From Galeruca laticollis (lineage: Eukaryota > Arthropoda > Insecta > Coleoptera > Chrysomelidae): 64,000 nucleotides of DNA. The stretch lies in NCBI GenBank assembly GCA_963921935.1, contig OY998175.1, positions 159,276,809-159,340,808 on the forward strand, read 5' to 3'. This document shows positions 1-11,933 of this stretch, one piece after another (position 1 is the stretch's first letter; every line of letters starts with the position of its first letter). The notes below the pieces were generated by a model. It ran no database searches. It was not told the origin of the DNA and saw only the letters and a program-made list of their open reading frames with translations. A program made the translations under genes and the position numbers.

Positions 1-2215
1 ACTGATGTATTCCTTCGACCAGCGTAACCAAAACTGGTGTTTCAACTTCTCAAGCTGTTTATAATGATTTAGTCTATTGGTTGGGATATTTTGAACGTCT
101 GGATAAGGTAAGGAATTGAGGAATCTTCCGATTAAGAAGTGAGAAGGAGTTATTACTTCTAAATCGTTTGGGTCTGTCGAAAGAGGTGTTAATGGCCTTG
201 AATTTAAGATTCCTTCAATTTGAGTAATAACTGTGAACAAATTCTCATATGTAAGCAAGGTGCTAACTATGACTTTAAGAAGTTGATGTTTGCTAGATTT
301 CATACCGGCCTCCCATATTACACCCTGGTGAGGGGAGTAAGCAGGTATAAATGTCCATTTGATGTTATGATTTATGGCTATTTTTTCTTCAATTTCAACT
401 TGATTCGCCGATAAAAAATTTCCTAGTTCATTGAGTATGTTATTTGCCCCCGTAAAATCAGTGCCGTTTTCAGAGTACACGCAATTTGGTTTACACCTAC
501 GAGAAATAAACCTTTCGAAGGTTTCCAAAAAGGCATAAGTGCTAAGTTCAGTCACTAATTCCAAATGTAGACTTTTAATTGTCATACAAACAAATAATGC
601 TAAATAACATTTGTGCGTCTTATATCCCGTTCCTTTGCGATATTTGTAAAGAAATGGGCCAGCGTAATCAACCTTGAAGAGACTCTGGATGCAGGTAAAT
701 CTCCCATTAAAGGTATTTGAGCTTTTGGGTTGAATTTGAAGCAAGGAACAGACTCTCTGAATATGCGTTTTGCTAAGTTTTTGCAGGAAAGTGGCCAACA
801 CTTATATCTAATCGATGCTAGGAGCATTTGAGGGCCACAATGCAATTGAAAAAGATGTAATTAACTGTCTCGCCCCTTACTTGGTGGAATCTACTCATAT
901 TAGTGTTTTAAATGTGGAGTTAACTAGAAACCGTGAGTTTCATTTAAAACTCTAATAATGAAAAAGATGTGTTTCTCTAAAGATAAGAAGTGTAAGGTGA
1001 TGTTTGGGGGATAGAATGATGGGATGTTTCTTATTAAAATTATAAGGAGAGTTTCTTAGTCGACCTCCAACTCTAATCAACTTTTCCTTTATATATGGGT
1101 TAGGACTTAGGATTTTACTTTGCTTGGAAACTAATTTATTTTTATCAAGATCAGTATATTCTTGTGGAAAGGATTCGTGTTGTGCTAGTTGGCAAAGCAT
1201 ATTCAACGACAATCTAAATTCCTCAAAAGTGACCTGTGAACTTAGGTTTGGTTTTTTTAAATTTGTTAAAATTGTAAGCAAAACGTAACCTGTATGCAAA
1301 AACGCGTTTTATGCGATTTAAAGAAGAAAACTTTTTGAAATGAAAAAACTCTTTATTAGTGTGGACAAAAGTTTTTGATTCGTTTCGGGTTTGTGGAAGA
1401 TCGCCAAAGGCTACAACCTTTGAGACGTCTTCTGGCCAATCGTTACTCTGATTTTTGAACCATAAAGGGCCATGAAACCAAAGACTAGAATTGAGAAGCT
1501 CCTTTGGAGACATTCCCCTGGAAAGAATGTCGGCTGGGTTGAAATTTGTAGGAACATAGCGCCATCTATCGATTTTTGTTAAATTCTGGATTTGTGACAC
1601 TCTACTTCCGACAAATGTCTGCAAAAGATGAGGAGGAGGAGGACGTAGCCATCCTAACGCTACTGTTGAATCTGACCACAAATTATATTCGTCACTATTA
1701 ATAGTTAAGAAACTGCCAACTTTCTTGAAGAGTTTAGCAAGCAATAAACAAGCACACAGCTCCAATCAAGGAATTGTTACCGTTTTAATGGGAGATACTT
1801 TACTTTTTGAAGAAATGAGATTAATTACAATTTCGTTACTAGTATTTGCACACGCAAATATAGTGCTGCACCGTAAACCTTCTGACAACTGTCTGCAAAG
1901 CCGTGTAGTTGTATATTCACATGATTTGAACATGATATGTGTCTTTGAATTTTAAGTTCGTCTAAGCAAAGAATTTCTGCTCGGAAGCCAGTCCATTTAT
2001 CGGAAATTTCTTGTGAAACCTTTTGATCCTAAGCCCGGGACAAATCGTTAAGCATAATTTTTGCTAAAACGTTAATTGGACTAATCAGACCCAGCGGGTC
2101 AAATATTTTTCCAATGTTTGATAAGAATGTCCTTTTAGTGATGTGGTTTATTTTTGGTAGCTGACTGATTTGGAAAAGACAAACAGTTACCAGAAGCCAA
2201 ACCATACATCAAATG
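1..2215 (-). pseudogene. BEL/Pao retrotransposon pol remnant
   Basis: Read on the minus strand from right to left. About 2200-1975 gives the peptidase-A17 block (KRTFLSNIGKIFDPLGLISP). About 1765-1223 gives the RNase H-like block (NLWSDSTVALGWL, then RWRYVPTNFNPADILSRG). About 1299-952 and 845-600 give the zinc-binding part of integrase (GGRLRNS..HPIIL). About 600-1 gives the integrase core (VYSENGTDFTGANN) and the C-terminal DUF5641-type block (FWLRWSKEYIS). The element encoded reverse transcription and integration of an LTR retrotransposon. Several frameshifts and stops separate the blocks, so it is dead. The usual Asp in the first integrase motif reads Glu (LHLELVTELST). No LTR is visible, and the element runs off the left edge. 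Family assignment is firm; exact ends are not. Confidence 0.88.
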
Positions 2216-2451
2216 CATGTCGGCATATTTACTAAAGATAAATTCTACCATATTGAAACTTTAAATACGATGTGATAATTATTAATGATATGTTTTGAAA
2301 AGATTGACAGCAAACTGACATTAACAAATTAATTCGCTTGCAATTTTGAATTGAATATCACGTAGTAGCTTTTTTGACAGTATCCTACAAGATAAAATAT
2401 TAGTATATTAAAGTATAATTGGATAAAAAGGTCTTTGAAATACGCGCGATT

Positions 2452-2486
2452 TTTCGAGCACGACGGCGCAGCCGGAGTGCTCGAAA
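2452..2486. repeat. Short GC-rich hairpin
   Basis: A 10-bp perfect inverted repeat (TTTCGAGCAC / GTGCTCGAAA) encloses a second small stem (CGGC-gca-GCCG) in strongly AT-rich surroundings. It resembles the hairpins near the tyrosine-recombinase relics elsewhere in the window. Function is unknown; a terminus of a decayed mobile element is a reasonable guess. Confidence 0.6.
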
Positions 2487-2729
2487 TAGAGCAAGTGTTT
2501 GAAAGACCAGTTATCCACGAATACTTTACGCTATTTTTTTTATTCGCGCACTTTGAAATCATAAAATATTATTATTATGTTATATTATTACTACATAAAA
2601 ATGGAAGTCCGTCCTCGATGCACAGCCAAGTTTCATTTCATAAAAGTCCTCCTTGATGCCCAGCCAAGTTTCGTAAAAATCCATCCTAAGTGGGTAGTAT
2701 TTTTGTTTTGAATACTGAAGAAGATAACT

Positions 2730-4668
2730 ATGCTAGATAATGATGCGATTCCTATACACAATAAATTATCTTTGACCAAAACAAAATATGAGACTGATTT
2801 ACCCCCAATAGAGTTGAAGACATCAAATAAAAAGGTAAACGACCAAATGGAAGTTTTCTATACTAACAGTGTGGCATACTCTAACAATACTAATATAGAC
2901 AATTTGTCTGATGAAGATGATAATGGAAAGCATGCATTAGTAGCCGATTTGAGTAAAAAGTTCAATGACAAACTCTCCAGAACAGTAAAAAATGGTACTA
3001 ATCTCGCCAATAAGACAACCGAGGTTAGATCCAAAATATCTGATGTGACCAATGGAGTGAAACCACTAAGTACAAAATCAATATCAACCAGAATTAAAAA
3101 ATCTAGTAATAATTTTTCGGTGACCAAAAAAATGACATTGTCTCCAACAAGTGTCAAAATAACCCCGATGTTTTGCAGTCAAATTCAAAATTGGAAGAGA
3201 ATGAAGACGTAGAAAAAAATAATGGGTCATAAGTCGATAGGGTCGTAGTAACTGAGGAATCAATAAACATCAATTCCCTTTCTAAAAATAATCCTAGAGT
3301 TAACAACTTCTCTTCATACATTTCATTTTCGATTAAAGATTTTCAGAAAGGGGATGACATTCAACAAGAACAAAAGGACACGTCAATAAATTATGTAGAT
3401 AACAAGGAATATATTAATAAAGTGAACCAGACCAATGATCTATCGACATCAACCAAACTTTCCAAAACCGCAGTATCTACATCCAATTCAATAGCAATCA
3501 ACATCAATTCAAATTCCTTTTCACGCCGATCGAGTGAGAATGACAATAATAGAATCCAAGATTATTCGTATAATGGTAGTAGTTGCAAAAGAGCTCTTAA
3601 CAATATCTCCACAATCAGATCCATAAAGGGTATTCCCCAAAAATCTTTGGGTCTCAAAGGCCTCAAAAATATTGGTAACACATGTTTCATGAATGGTATT
3701 ATCCAATGCCTATCAAACACAAGGCGGCTATTATAATATCTAAAGAAAGACGCATACATAAGAGATATTAACATAAACATATCTAGCATGAAAGGAGCAC
3801 TAATTAAAGCATTTGCTGAAGTTATTCAAGAGCTTTGGTCTGAAGACGGTTCAGACAGAGTGGTTAATACAGTATCATTGAAAAGTAAGATTCAGCGATT
3901 TACTTCAACTTTTATGGGATACACTCAACATGATGCACAGGAGTTTTTCGTTACCTATTAACAGGACTTCACGAAGATGTCAACAAGGTATATGAAAAAC
4001 CAAAGCCAATACTAACAGAAATTGATGACAAACTTAGTGAAATTGAGAAAGCACAAGAAACTTGGTTGAGATATCCGAGAATGGAGAACTCGCAAGATTG
4101 TGGATAACTTTGTCGGTCAATTAAAATCAACAATCAAGTGCACACACTGTGGTCACTGTTCAGTTACCTACGATCACTTTTGGGATTTATCCCTTTCGAT
4201 ATCCCAAAGAACAGGTCAATTACGACTTTCACAATGTTTAGATTCGTTTACAAGAGAAGAAACACTCGACGGTGATGAGAAACCAACATGTTTGAAATGT
4301 AAGGAACGAAGACGATGCACTAAATCATTCTCAATTCATAAATTTCCGAAAATATTGGTTATTCACCTGAAGCGCTTTTCGCTATCAGAAAGATTTAGTG
4401 GAAAACGTAATGTTGCAATATATTTTCCAATAAAAGGGCTTGATATGAGCCATTACGCCGCTGATAATGTGGCACCTTGTATGTATAACCTTTACGCTAT
4501 ATCAAATCATTGTGGTACCACTTACAATGATCACTGCACAGCATATTGCCGACATCCCTATACGAATATAACGATTCAAGGGTGCTATTAATATCGTGGA
4601 AATCTTTAGTTAGTGGAGAAGCATATGTTCTCTTCTATGAACAAGATGACACAAAGTCCCACCTTTAG
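2730..4668 (+). pseudogene. USP2-like ubiquitin carboxyl-terminal hydrolase, intronless retrocopy (broken)
   Basis: The parent family removes ubiquitin from proteins (peptidase C19). The first about 320 codons are a low-complexity Ser/Asn/Lys-rich region. The Cys box GLKNIGNTCFMNGIIQCLSN follows at about 3660-3715, then the QHDAQEFF block at about 3925-3950. The finger region carries two Cys pairs (CTHCGH, CLKCKE; 4135-4310), then the HLKRFS block, then the His-box region (NDHCTAYCRHPYT, about 4525-4570) and a terminal VSGEAYVLFYE block at about 4610-4650. Frame changes or stops occur near 3212, 3230, 3736, 3955 and 4591. The whole catalytic domain lies without introns, which points to a processed copy. 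No clear poly(A) tail or target duplication was seen. Family is confident; USP2 rather than a close paralogue is a judgement from motif wording. Confidence 0.85.
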
Positions 4669-4847
4669 TTTAATAATTTTTTTTATTAGTTTTTAAATTC
4701 TACATTTTCATTGTGAACCAATGTCTTGTTTCATTTTTTTCCGCAAAATTTATTTATATATTCATATATACATTGTATTCTTATTAAATTAATTAAATAC
4801 CTTTTAAAAATGTATGTAGAATTGCAAAAAATAGCGTATACACCTCT

Positions 4848-4957
4848 CGACTAAAGTGACATTAATCCCTTAGGTGGATTGCTTCCCTCGGGCTCCGCTG
4901 CGCTCCGTCCTCAGGAATGAAACACCACCCGCGGGATTAAATGGGTCACTTTAGTCG
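4848..4957. repeat. 110-bp imperfect hairpin with GC-rich centre
   Basis: The ends are a 13-bp perfect inverted repeat (CGACTAAAGTGAC at 4848-4860 and its complement at 4945-4957), extended inward by an ATTAATCCC / GGGATTAAAT pairing. The centre (about 4888-4915) is rich in CTCCG repeats, unlike the AT-rich flanks. It could be a small palindromic MITE or the end of a YR-type element. No coding sequence is inside. Confidence 0.6.
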
Positions 4958-4975
4958 CTTGATGTATGATATACT

Positions 4976-6020
4976 ATTACACATTTGACGTTTCAAGGTA
5001 CTGCTGTCAGATCAATAATCAAAAAGTTGTCATTTAGACTTACGTTTCTCGAGTTGTTGTTGTTACCATGGCAATTTTAAAAAACGCGCGTGTTTGAAAG
5101 TTCGATTCAAACATGCTGAGGAGTGCTTTAAATAGGTAATATGAGGCACCAATAAAAAAATTATTATTCCTTACGCCAGTAATATGATCATCGATAGTAT
5201 AGTATGTAGTACAAATGCTTATTTATTTATTCATTAGTTCTCCAAGAAAAGTTTGATTGTGTTTTAATACCTCATGTAAGTATTTTCAATAAATAATTAC
5301 AATTAATGATAATTTTCTTCAGAATGTCTCTTTATGGCGAATGGATTCCTTGGCATGTACAACGATCTAAAAGTCTACATATCTCCTAAACCATCTATTT
5401 TATCAAGCTAAACACAGAGTACCTTTTTGTTGAAAAATCGATTGAAAAATTCATTTTTGATATCTTTAGATTGTACAGATTGTCTCTGTAAAAGTTACGG
5501 ATTGTTAACCATTGGCATGAGCCGCCCCTGGCCTTCAGATACTAGTGTAGAATTATTTATTCCATCAAACACACTTTATGGACATACGTAATCATACATT
5601 AAATATTCATAATGTTCCAATGTATAATTTAGAAAATATACTTAGATATAAGTTCTGATTTCGCAACTTTAAAGGCGTACAACTCAGAAACGAGGGATCG
5701 TATGAGAAATTTCACAGCATTATTTTCACGTCATCTACTCACTCCCGAATTTTTTGCATCAAGTCCCGGCACACGTTGTATATAAATGAACAGTAACAGA
5801 AATACATAAAAAGAAAATATAAAACTGTGAAACGCGTTGTTGAAAAATCGCAATCAAAATTGAACTGTCAAACTAACCATTTGTAAGCGGTCAATTATTT
5901 TACGAGCGTCTTTTATTAGAGATGAGTGCTTAATTGAGGTTTGTGTAACCGAATATTGGCCTTAAACACTGATTTAAGGATCGATTTCTTAATTAGTGAG
6001 TAGCTGACGTTTGTTGGTTT
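4976..6020. other. No gene recognised
   Basis: AT-rich DNA without a supportable coding region or clear repeat. Short simple runs only. Confidence 0.5.
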
Positions 6021-6287
6021 AATTGAACTTGGTGGATCGCAGAAAGTACCTTAATAAGACAATAGTCACTAATAACCGATTAAAATATTTGAGGTTGGTG
6101 GAACCGGCTATTAATGATGACGAAAATTTACCAATAATAAAGAGAAAAAAATTATGGAAAATTTTACATTCAAATTTCATTTGGAAGAAGAGGGATTGGA
6201 GATCAGGACTGGTGGAAAAAGAAGATATAGTTTGTTGGGGACGGAAATATTTGAGGGAAATACGAAAATTGAGAACAGATGGTAATA

Positions 6288-6894
6288 GTTATTTGTATAC
6301 TAAGGCCGCAAAATGCTTTTTCGCGTTCCGAGAGAGAGATTATCGCCGAGGCAAGATAATCTCGAGGTCGCGAAAACATTTCGCGGCCATAGTATACACA
6401 ATATTTTTCGTGCAACCGTGAAAATTACATAATTTCAATAAACATTATGTCTCTTTAGAAAAGTCAGCGTTTCAACGCGAATAGAGAAAATTACACGTCA
6501 ATATCACAATGTTTCTATGGAGATGAAATATTTAGCAATACAAATCAATTTGACATTTCTCGTGAAGTCGTGAAGATGTCCGATAGCGATAGTGATATTT
6601 CAGTTACTTGCACTCCTCCTGAGCTGAGAGATCTCATAGACTCAGCACTTTCTGATTTGATACCCGAAAAATCTAAACGGAAGTATGAAATAGTTTTTGG
6701 TTCGAAATACATTGTTATTGTCATATTTCAGAAATGTTAAATGCTGTAGTGGCGTTCAGTTTGCCGGCAGTCACTATGGGAACGGCCGTAAAAATGTTTG
6801 TCGGCCGTCACTCTGGGTAACGGCCGCAAAATATCATTTTGCGGCCTCTGTTGCGGCTGCAAAACGCTTATTTTGCGTCCGGTTGCACGAAAAC
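6288..6894 (+). mobile_element. Non-autonomous tyrosine-recombinase-type element inserted in the IS630 gene
   Basis: This stretch interrupts the transposase reading frame between RTDGN and IFYLDETW. It starts with a hairpin of about 52-nt arms (6290-6404). At 6404-6418 lies TTTTCGTGCAACCG, repeated in inverted orientation at 6880-6893. A 25-nt near-palindrome of GGCCGCAAAAT arms sits at 6822-6846. Inside is the first exon of a YR protein (6576-6740), so it looks like an internally deleted derivative of a YR element. Exact termini and target duplication are not resolved. Confidence 0.6.
6576..6740 (+). pseudogene. Tyrosine recombinase N-terminal fragment
   Basis: An ORF of 54 codons from ATG at 6576. 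It begins MSDSDSDISVTCTPPELR and contains IPEKSKRKYEI, matching in style the N-terminal SAM-like segment of the longer YR at 13,873 (LLPVKSKHKYDLAYNNF). After KRKYEI the sequence turns into unrelated DNA, so the core-binding and catalytic domains are missing. Assignment rests on resemblance to the neighbour copy and on general knowledge of insect YR elements. Confidence 0.55.
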
Positions 6895-7500
6895 GAATAT
6901 TCTATTTAGATGAAACCTGGCTGAATGAAGGACATACTCTTAGAAATGCCTGACAAGACAAATCGGCAAAAAATCCTAGGCAAGATTTATAACAGGTTTA
7001 AAGACTGCAATTGGGAAAGGTGATCGTTTAACAATAACCCAAATTAGGGGTGATGAAGGTTTTGTACATGGTGGTTTGCTTGATTTTGTGCCAAAGATTA
7101 CCACGAAGAAATGTATACCGATGTTTTTGAAGAGTATTTTTATTAAATGCTAGATTTAATTCCTATCACCATTCAAGGTAAAAATAACCGTTTCCCACAG
7201 TTAATTAGAAAAAAACAGTGCATAAAAGACTGATAAATTGAAAAGGGAATTACTACTAACAGTGAAATGTTGAAGAAAGAAATTCTAGTGTTGGCTAGGC
7301 AATAAACATCAGCATTTAAAAAATACGCTATTGATGAAATGGCCAAGCAACGTGGAAATACTGTTTTTATATTGCCATCATATCACTGCGAATTGAATCC
7401 GATCGAGCTTATTTGCGCACAAATGAAAGGATGTGTGGCTCGTCGCAATACAATATTTAAGCTTTCAGTCAGGTAATTTGCTTCGCCCGCTAAACGAATG

Positions 7501-8056
7501 GACTACAATTGATACAAAATTTATGTTATTTTTTACAAACATTATCTTTCTAGACTAAAAAGTATATAATAATTCTATTTATATCTCAAAATTCCCCATT
7601 TCAATGGTTTAAATAAAAAAAACATGTAGATCTCTCGAAGAGAATCGCCAGAGCATGACAATAAGGTGTTAAGGATAAAACAGGATATCGCATCTTGAAA
7701 AGTATTATAACATATTGGCGTTACAAGTGAGAGGCTTACGCGAGATATTTTCCAATGGTACTCTAATTGTCCACGGGATTTAACATACAATGGTTCGCAG
7801 TTAGTATATATATCGACATTGATTTTTTAATGTTGGATACGGCGTATACAGATTACAACTTATCATCTCCACAATCGCTGACCATTTACAAATAACCATT
7901 GTAGTGTGGTATTACAATCAGTGGCGTTACATTAAATGTGTCAACATGCTTTAAGGATCTGTAGATTAACAAAATGAAAAAAAAATGGGAGTTAAAGTTA
8001 TAAATGCCATGTAACAAAAGGACTACGACAGGGAGTTCATATGAGGCAAACGTTCT
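7501..8056. other. No gene recognised
   Basis: AT-rich. A minus-strand ORF at 7575-7790 has no motif I recognise; it may be a repeat fragment. Confidence 0.4.
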
Positions 8057-8060
8057 TTAA

Positions 8061-10640
8061 CCCTTTCAGCCCTGAATTTTTAAAACGTCGAAAAAAAAAT
8101 TTTTTATGGTGAATTATTAATTGTATTCTTTACAAGAACTTCTCCACCGAATATTAACTATTTCCCACCATAGATATAAAAACTAGGAAGCCGTGGCAAA
8201 TGCCACCATCAGGTTTGAAGGTAAACAAATCACTGAAAATGGAAACTTAAATTTTATTCATTTCATTACATTTAATTCAATTACATACTAACTATACTTA
8301 ATAATTAACTCATTTTTCATGAAAATTCTTGAAACAGTTTTTGAATTTTGATAAACAAAGAGGTACTTGACATTTTTCACATTGGATTCGTGAACGCCCT
8401 CCACAAGTGTCGAGCTTACAGCGCTGCTCATGACCAACTTTGTGTACTGGCCAGTGGCCCAGGTTATCATACCTTACATCGTTGACAGGAACTGTTTGAG
8501 GTTTTTGGCGTTTGGTTGGTACTGGTGAACTTCTTGAGCTACCAGACAGTACGGGTGAATTCCTCGAACTACTGGATAATGGTCTACCTCGTTTTGGTGT
8601 ACTGGTTAGACAACCCGAAAATGCCAAACCTTCTGCTATTGACATAGCAAACTGCAATAAATCCATTCTGGCTTTTTTTATCACCCCATCATGTTCCATA
8701 TTAGAACAATATTCTAACCAAGCATTGCAAACAGCTAAATTGAAATAGTGGAAAATAACTCTCAAAGTCCATTTCTTTGATCGAATGAAGGTGCGATAAA
8801 GTGCAATTAGAAAATCACTCTTATCCACTCCTCCCATTGATGTATTATACAGGCGTATAATTGCTGGACGTTTCACCATCACATAGGCCCCTTCTTTCCT
8901 ATCCCATCTCCTGACCTCATCTTCTGGTTCGATGCCAACAAAATTTGATGCCATATTGACAGCTTTATTGTCATACCAACGAACTACCACAATTGTCTTA
9001 TCCTCTGCAACGAATGAATCACAGCTTCCACGGCCAATTTTCTTCATTTGATTTTCGGGTTTCAACGGACACTTTTCGAGCCTATTAGCGCGAATGGTTC
9101 CTGCCATGAAAATACCCTTTTCTAGTAACTCTTGTAATAAAAACAACGAAGTGAAGTAGTTGTCACAGAATAGTTTGTGTCCTTTATGTTCAGGAATTCT
9201 ATTTGATAAATGGATTACTAGTCCATTAGTAGCTGAATAATTTTCTCGCAAATTGGCTGGTAGAGTGGTAGTGCCTTGGTATATAATAGAACGATATATG
9301 ATACCAGAGGCACCACAAAGCATGAACACCTTTACTCCCCATGGGTTTGGCTTCCCTTTTAGATATTGCTTCACGACAAGTTGGCCCTTGAATGGAATTA
9401 TGGATTCGTCAATACAAAGATTTTCTTCCAGTACTAAATCCTCACACCGCTTCTCAAACGACCTGACTAATGGACGGACTTTCCAGAGTTTATCATCATC
9501 ATTACGTTCTTCGTTGATATCAACAATATGTAAATTGTTTCTCAGCAATTCAAATCTATTACGTGATAATCGAATATCATCTAGGAATTTTATTTTTGTG
9601 GCAGGGGACCAATACATCCTCAGTCTGGGAAAGCGAATTATACCCATAAGTATATGCAGAGCGACAAGTTTACCGATTTCATGTTCATCTGTGTTGATAT
9701 TTTTTCCGCTTTTGTGAATGGAATACATGTTCGTTTTCTCTGCTATTTCAGTGAATATTTCGTTCGGAAAATACTCGTGAAAATACATCAACGGAGTCTT
9801 ACCCTGATGAGAATCTTCTTCACCATTCTCAGATGGACTGAAATCAATGTTAGGTGGTGAAAACCGACTTCTCTCCCAAACAATGTTCTTTTTTTCATTT
9901 TTCTTCTTCGGTTTTTGTCGTCGCAATGTTTCTGCCAACAATGCCAATGGAATGTTTTCATCGTCATCAGATTCTTCATTATCGGGTTCATCTTCTATTA
10001 GTTCATTTTCTGGTTCATCATCTGTATCTTCCTGAATTCCATCAATTTCATTTTCTTCTTCTACATCAGAGTCAGGTAGTGCTGATATAGCAGCCTGCGC
10101 GTCCTTCAAAGTTACTTTCTGAGCAACTGTTCTCAATTTCCCATAAAAGTTCATTGGGGGTATGCCATCATCATCTATAAAAATTATATAGATATATAAG
10201 AATAGAAAGGAAATTATGAATATTTTTTGTATACAATTTTGCATGAAACCCTAGTGGTGGCAATTGCGTACACAAATTTCGACGCGGTATGGCGATGACT
10301 ATTTGTGAAGGTATCCACGAATTTCTTTCATCTGACTAATTATGCGCTATTACAATTTAGATACCACCCAAAATAACACATAGATTTGCTTTTATATAAT
10401 GATTATATGTACTTACTGAAAGCATTGTTCAGGTAATTTGGATCCATACTTGCAACACATCCAATCAGCGTCTCTCAGATACGTGAATAGGACAATGATA
10501 AATAAATACTAGTCATGATCTGCCCTAGACATACTATAAAGAGGTGACATCTATTGGCCGGGGGTAAAAGTTGATGTTCTGAGTGTGACAGAACACTGTA
10601 AATATACCGGTGGCAATTGCCACCGGCAGGGCCGAAAGGG
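8061..10640 (-). mobile_element. piggyBac element, apparently complete
   Basis: The element is bounded by inverted repeats CCCTTTCAGCCCTG (8061-8074) and the complement of CCCTTTCGGCCCTG (10627-10640), with one mismatch. The left flank is TTAA (8057-8060), the canonical piggyBac target; the right flank reads TTAG (10641-10644), one base changed. Subterminal inverted motifs of the GTGGCAATTGCCACC type occur near 8190 and 10,605. It carries one two-exon transposase gene on the minus strand with no internal stop. Structure supports recent, possibly functional, insertion. Confidence 0.85.
8310..10447 (-). CDS. piggyBac transposase (two exons, 631 aa)
   Basis: Exon 1 is 10447-10417 (31 nt, starting MDPNYLNNAF). 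A GTAAGT donor and a TTATAG acceptor define the intron 10416-10175, and exon 2 is 10174-8310. Joined length is 1,896 nt, an exact multiple of three, giving 631 aa. The enzyme excises and inserts DNA at TTAA. An acidic N-terminal region (about 45-95) precedes the DDE_Tnp_1_7 domain. Catalytic Asp candidates lie in CIDESIIPFKG (about 266), LFCDNYFTS (about 348) and NTSMGGVDKSD (about 461). The C-terminus is a Ser/Pro/Arg linker followed by a cysteine-rich zinc-binding domain (CKLDTCGG, CEKCQVPLC). A longer single-exon start at 10244 reads through hydrophobic intron sequence and is less likely. Confidence 0.9.
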
Positions 10641-11933
10641 TTAGAATATATCTACAGCGAGTCCTGAAAGTCTGAAGAAGGTCATGCATATGGGTATTCA
10701 TAGATAGACAGAAATACGTTATAAAACGCGTCCATAAATTCATTATGAGGTAAATAAACAGTAAGATGAAGACATTCCTTAGGTCGATTTTTAATTTCCT
10801 ATTTTTTAAAAGATTGATGCATGATACAGGGTGAATAAACTAAGGACCAGTAGGTGAAAAATGCTTAGAAGTCTGATTAAATTAAATTAAAAACAAAATA
10901 TTAAATTAGACAATGTATTGTAATACTTCTTGATTCTCGAGTTATATTTCTTAATTCTTTCCCATGTTTGTATTTGTTCTTATGATGACCACCGACCGGT
11001 ATTATCCTGGTAAATGTAATCGAGTCGGAACTAATCCCTATCCACCACCAGTGTAATGGGATCGGTAATCCTTCGGGTTGCCTTTTTTCCTGTTGGTAGC
11101 GACTGGAAGGCCCTACTGTATTCTCCTATCCAAAGAACAAAATCGTTGCAGCGTGCTGTCACCAGTGCCTTGCGGCACAAAATGTAGAACCAGGAATCTC
11201 CCTGCGGGATTACCTCGAGGGAGGGGCGGTTCCTGGCTTGAGCGATCAAGGTCGTCGTGGGGCCCCTTGGGCTTATACAGTGTGCCAATCCCGAGTTCGT
11301 AGTGCAGGTCGAGTCGGCCCGTCCTATTTGGCTGGTACGGGAGAGGTGAGGGTTGAGGTTAAGGAAATAAACTGAAAGGTTAAATATGTACAAGCATATA
11401 TTACAAAAGAAATATTAATACCATATACGAAAGTTTTGGCAATCGAATGAATATAATATACACGGCTTTCTCCTGATTTTTTTTGGATAGTCTACGTGAT
11501 ATAAAATAAATAAATAAATAAAAATAACAAAGTAACAAGCGGAATGTCTTTTTGGTACTTAACCTGAATAAGTATGGTATCCTATACTCCTTTAGCGATA
11601 ATTATGTTGGATATCCTTCTCAAAAATTAAGGCAATAAATAGAAATCAAATGAAACTTTATGAATCGGATCAAATACGATATCCTGTAAACCCTATATCT
11701 ATATTGCCAAAATTTCTGGAATACGAATCCAGTGAAATTTAGTTAACTGGTACAATATAATAAAAAAAGAGAAAAGTTTATATCCCCTTTTTTGAAGTCT
11801 AATTACGTTTCTCGAAGGGAAAAAAATAGAATACAATCTATATCAATAAAATTCAGAAGATTTAATTATGATGTCTCCGGTATCTGGATGCCCGGTAATA
11901 TGACTGAAAAAGTTATCAGTTGATACTTTAAGG
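10641..11933. other. No gene recognised; GC-rich island at 10,985-11,360
   Basis: About 10,985-11,360 is clearly richer in G+C than its surroundings and has open frames on both strands (minus 11031-11393, plus 11078-11302), but no domain I recognise. It may be an untranslated or terminal part of a retroelement or an RNA-derived repeat. The rest is AT-rich without features. Confidence 0.4.

Larger units (their letters stand above)
6023..7500 (+). pseudogene. IS630/Tc1-superfamily DDE transposase relic
   Basis: 6023-6286 encodes the N-terminal half (IIKRKKLWKILHSNF, CWGRKYLREIRKL). After a 0.6-kb insertion the frame resumes at about 6895 with the first catalytic block, IFYLDETWLNEGHT. Further blocks are TGLKTAIGKGDRLTI and GDEGFVHGGLLDF (about 6985-7085) and the third catalytic block YHCELNPIELI (about 7383-7415). 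The parent enzyme cuts and joins transposon ends with a DDE triad. Many stops and shifts make this copy non-functional; the second catalytic Asp block is not readable. It belongs to the same family as the relic at 20,990-21,777. Confidence 0.8.

Noticed and set aside
9253..9717. 154-codon plus-strand ORF within the piggyBac gene
   Set aside because: Antisense to the transposase catalytic domain with no motif; a shadow frame.
11031..11393. 120-codon ORF in the GC-rich island as a gene
   Set aside because: No domain, no context, and an overlapping open frame on the other strand; composition alone explains it.
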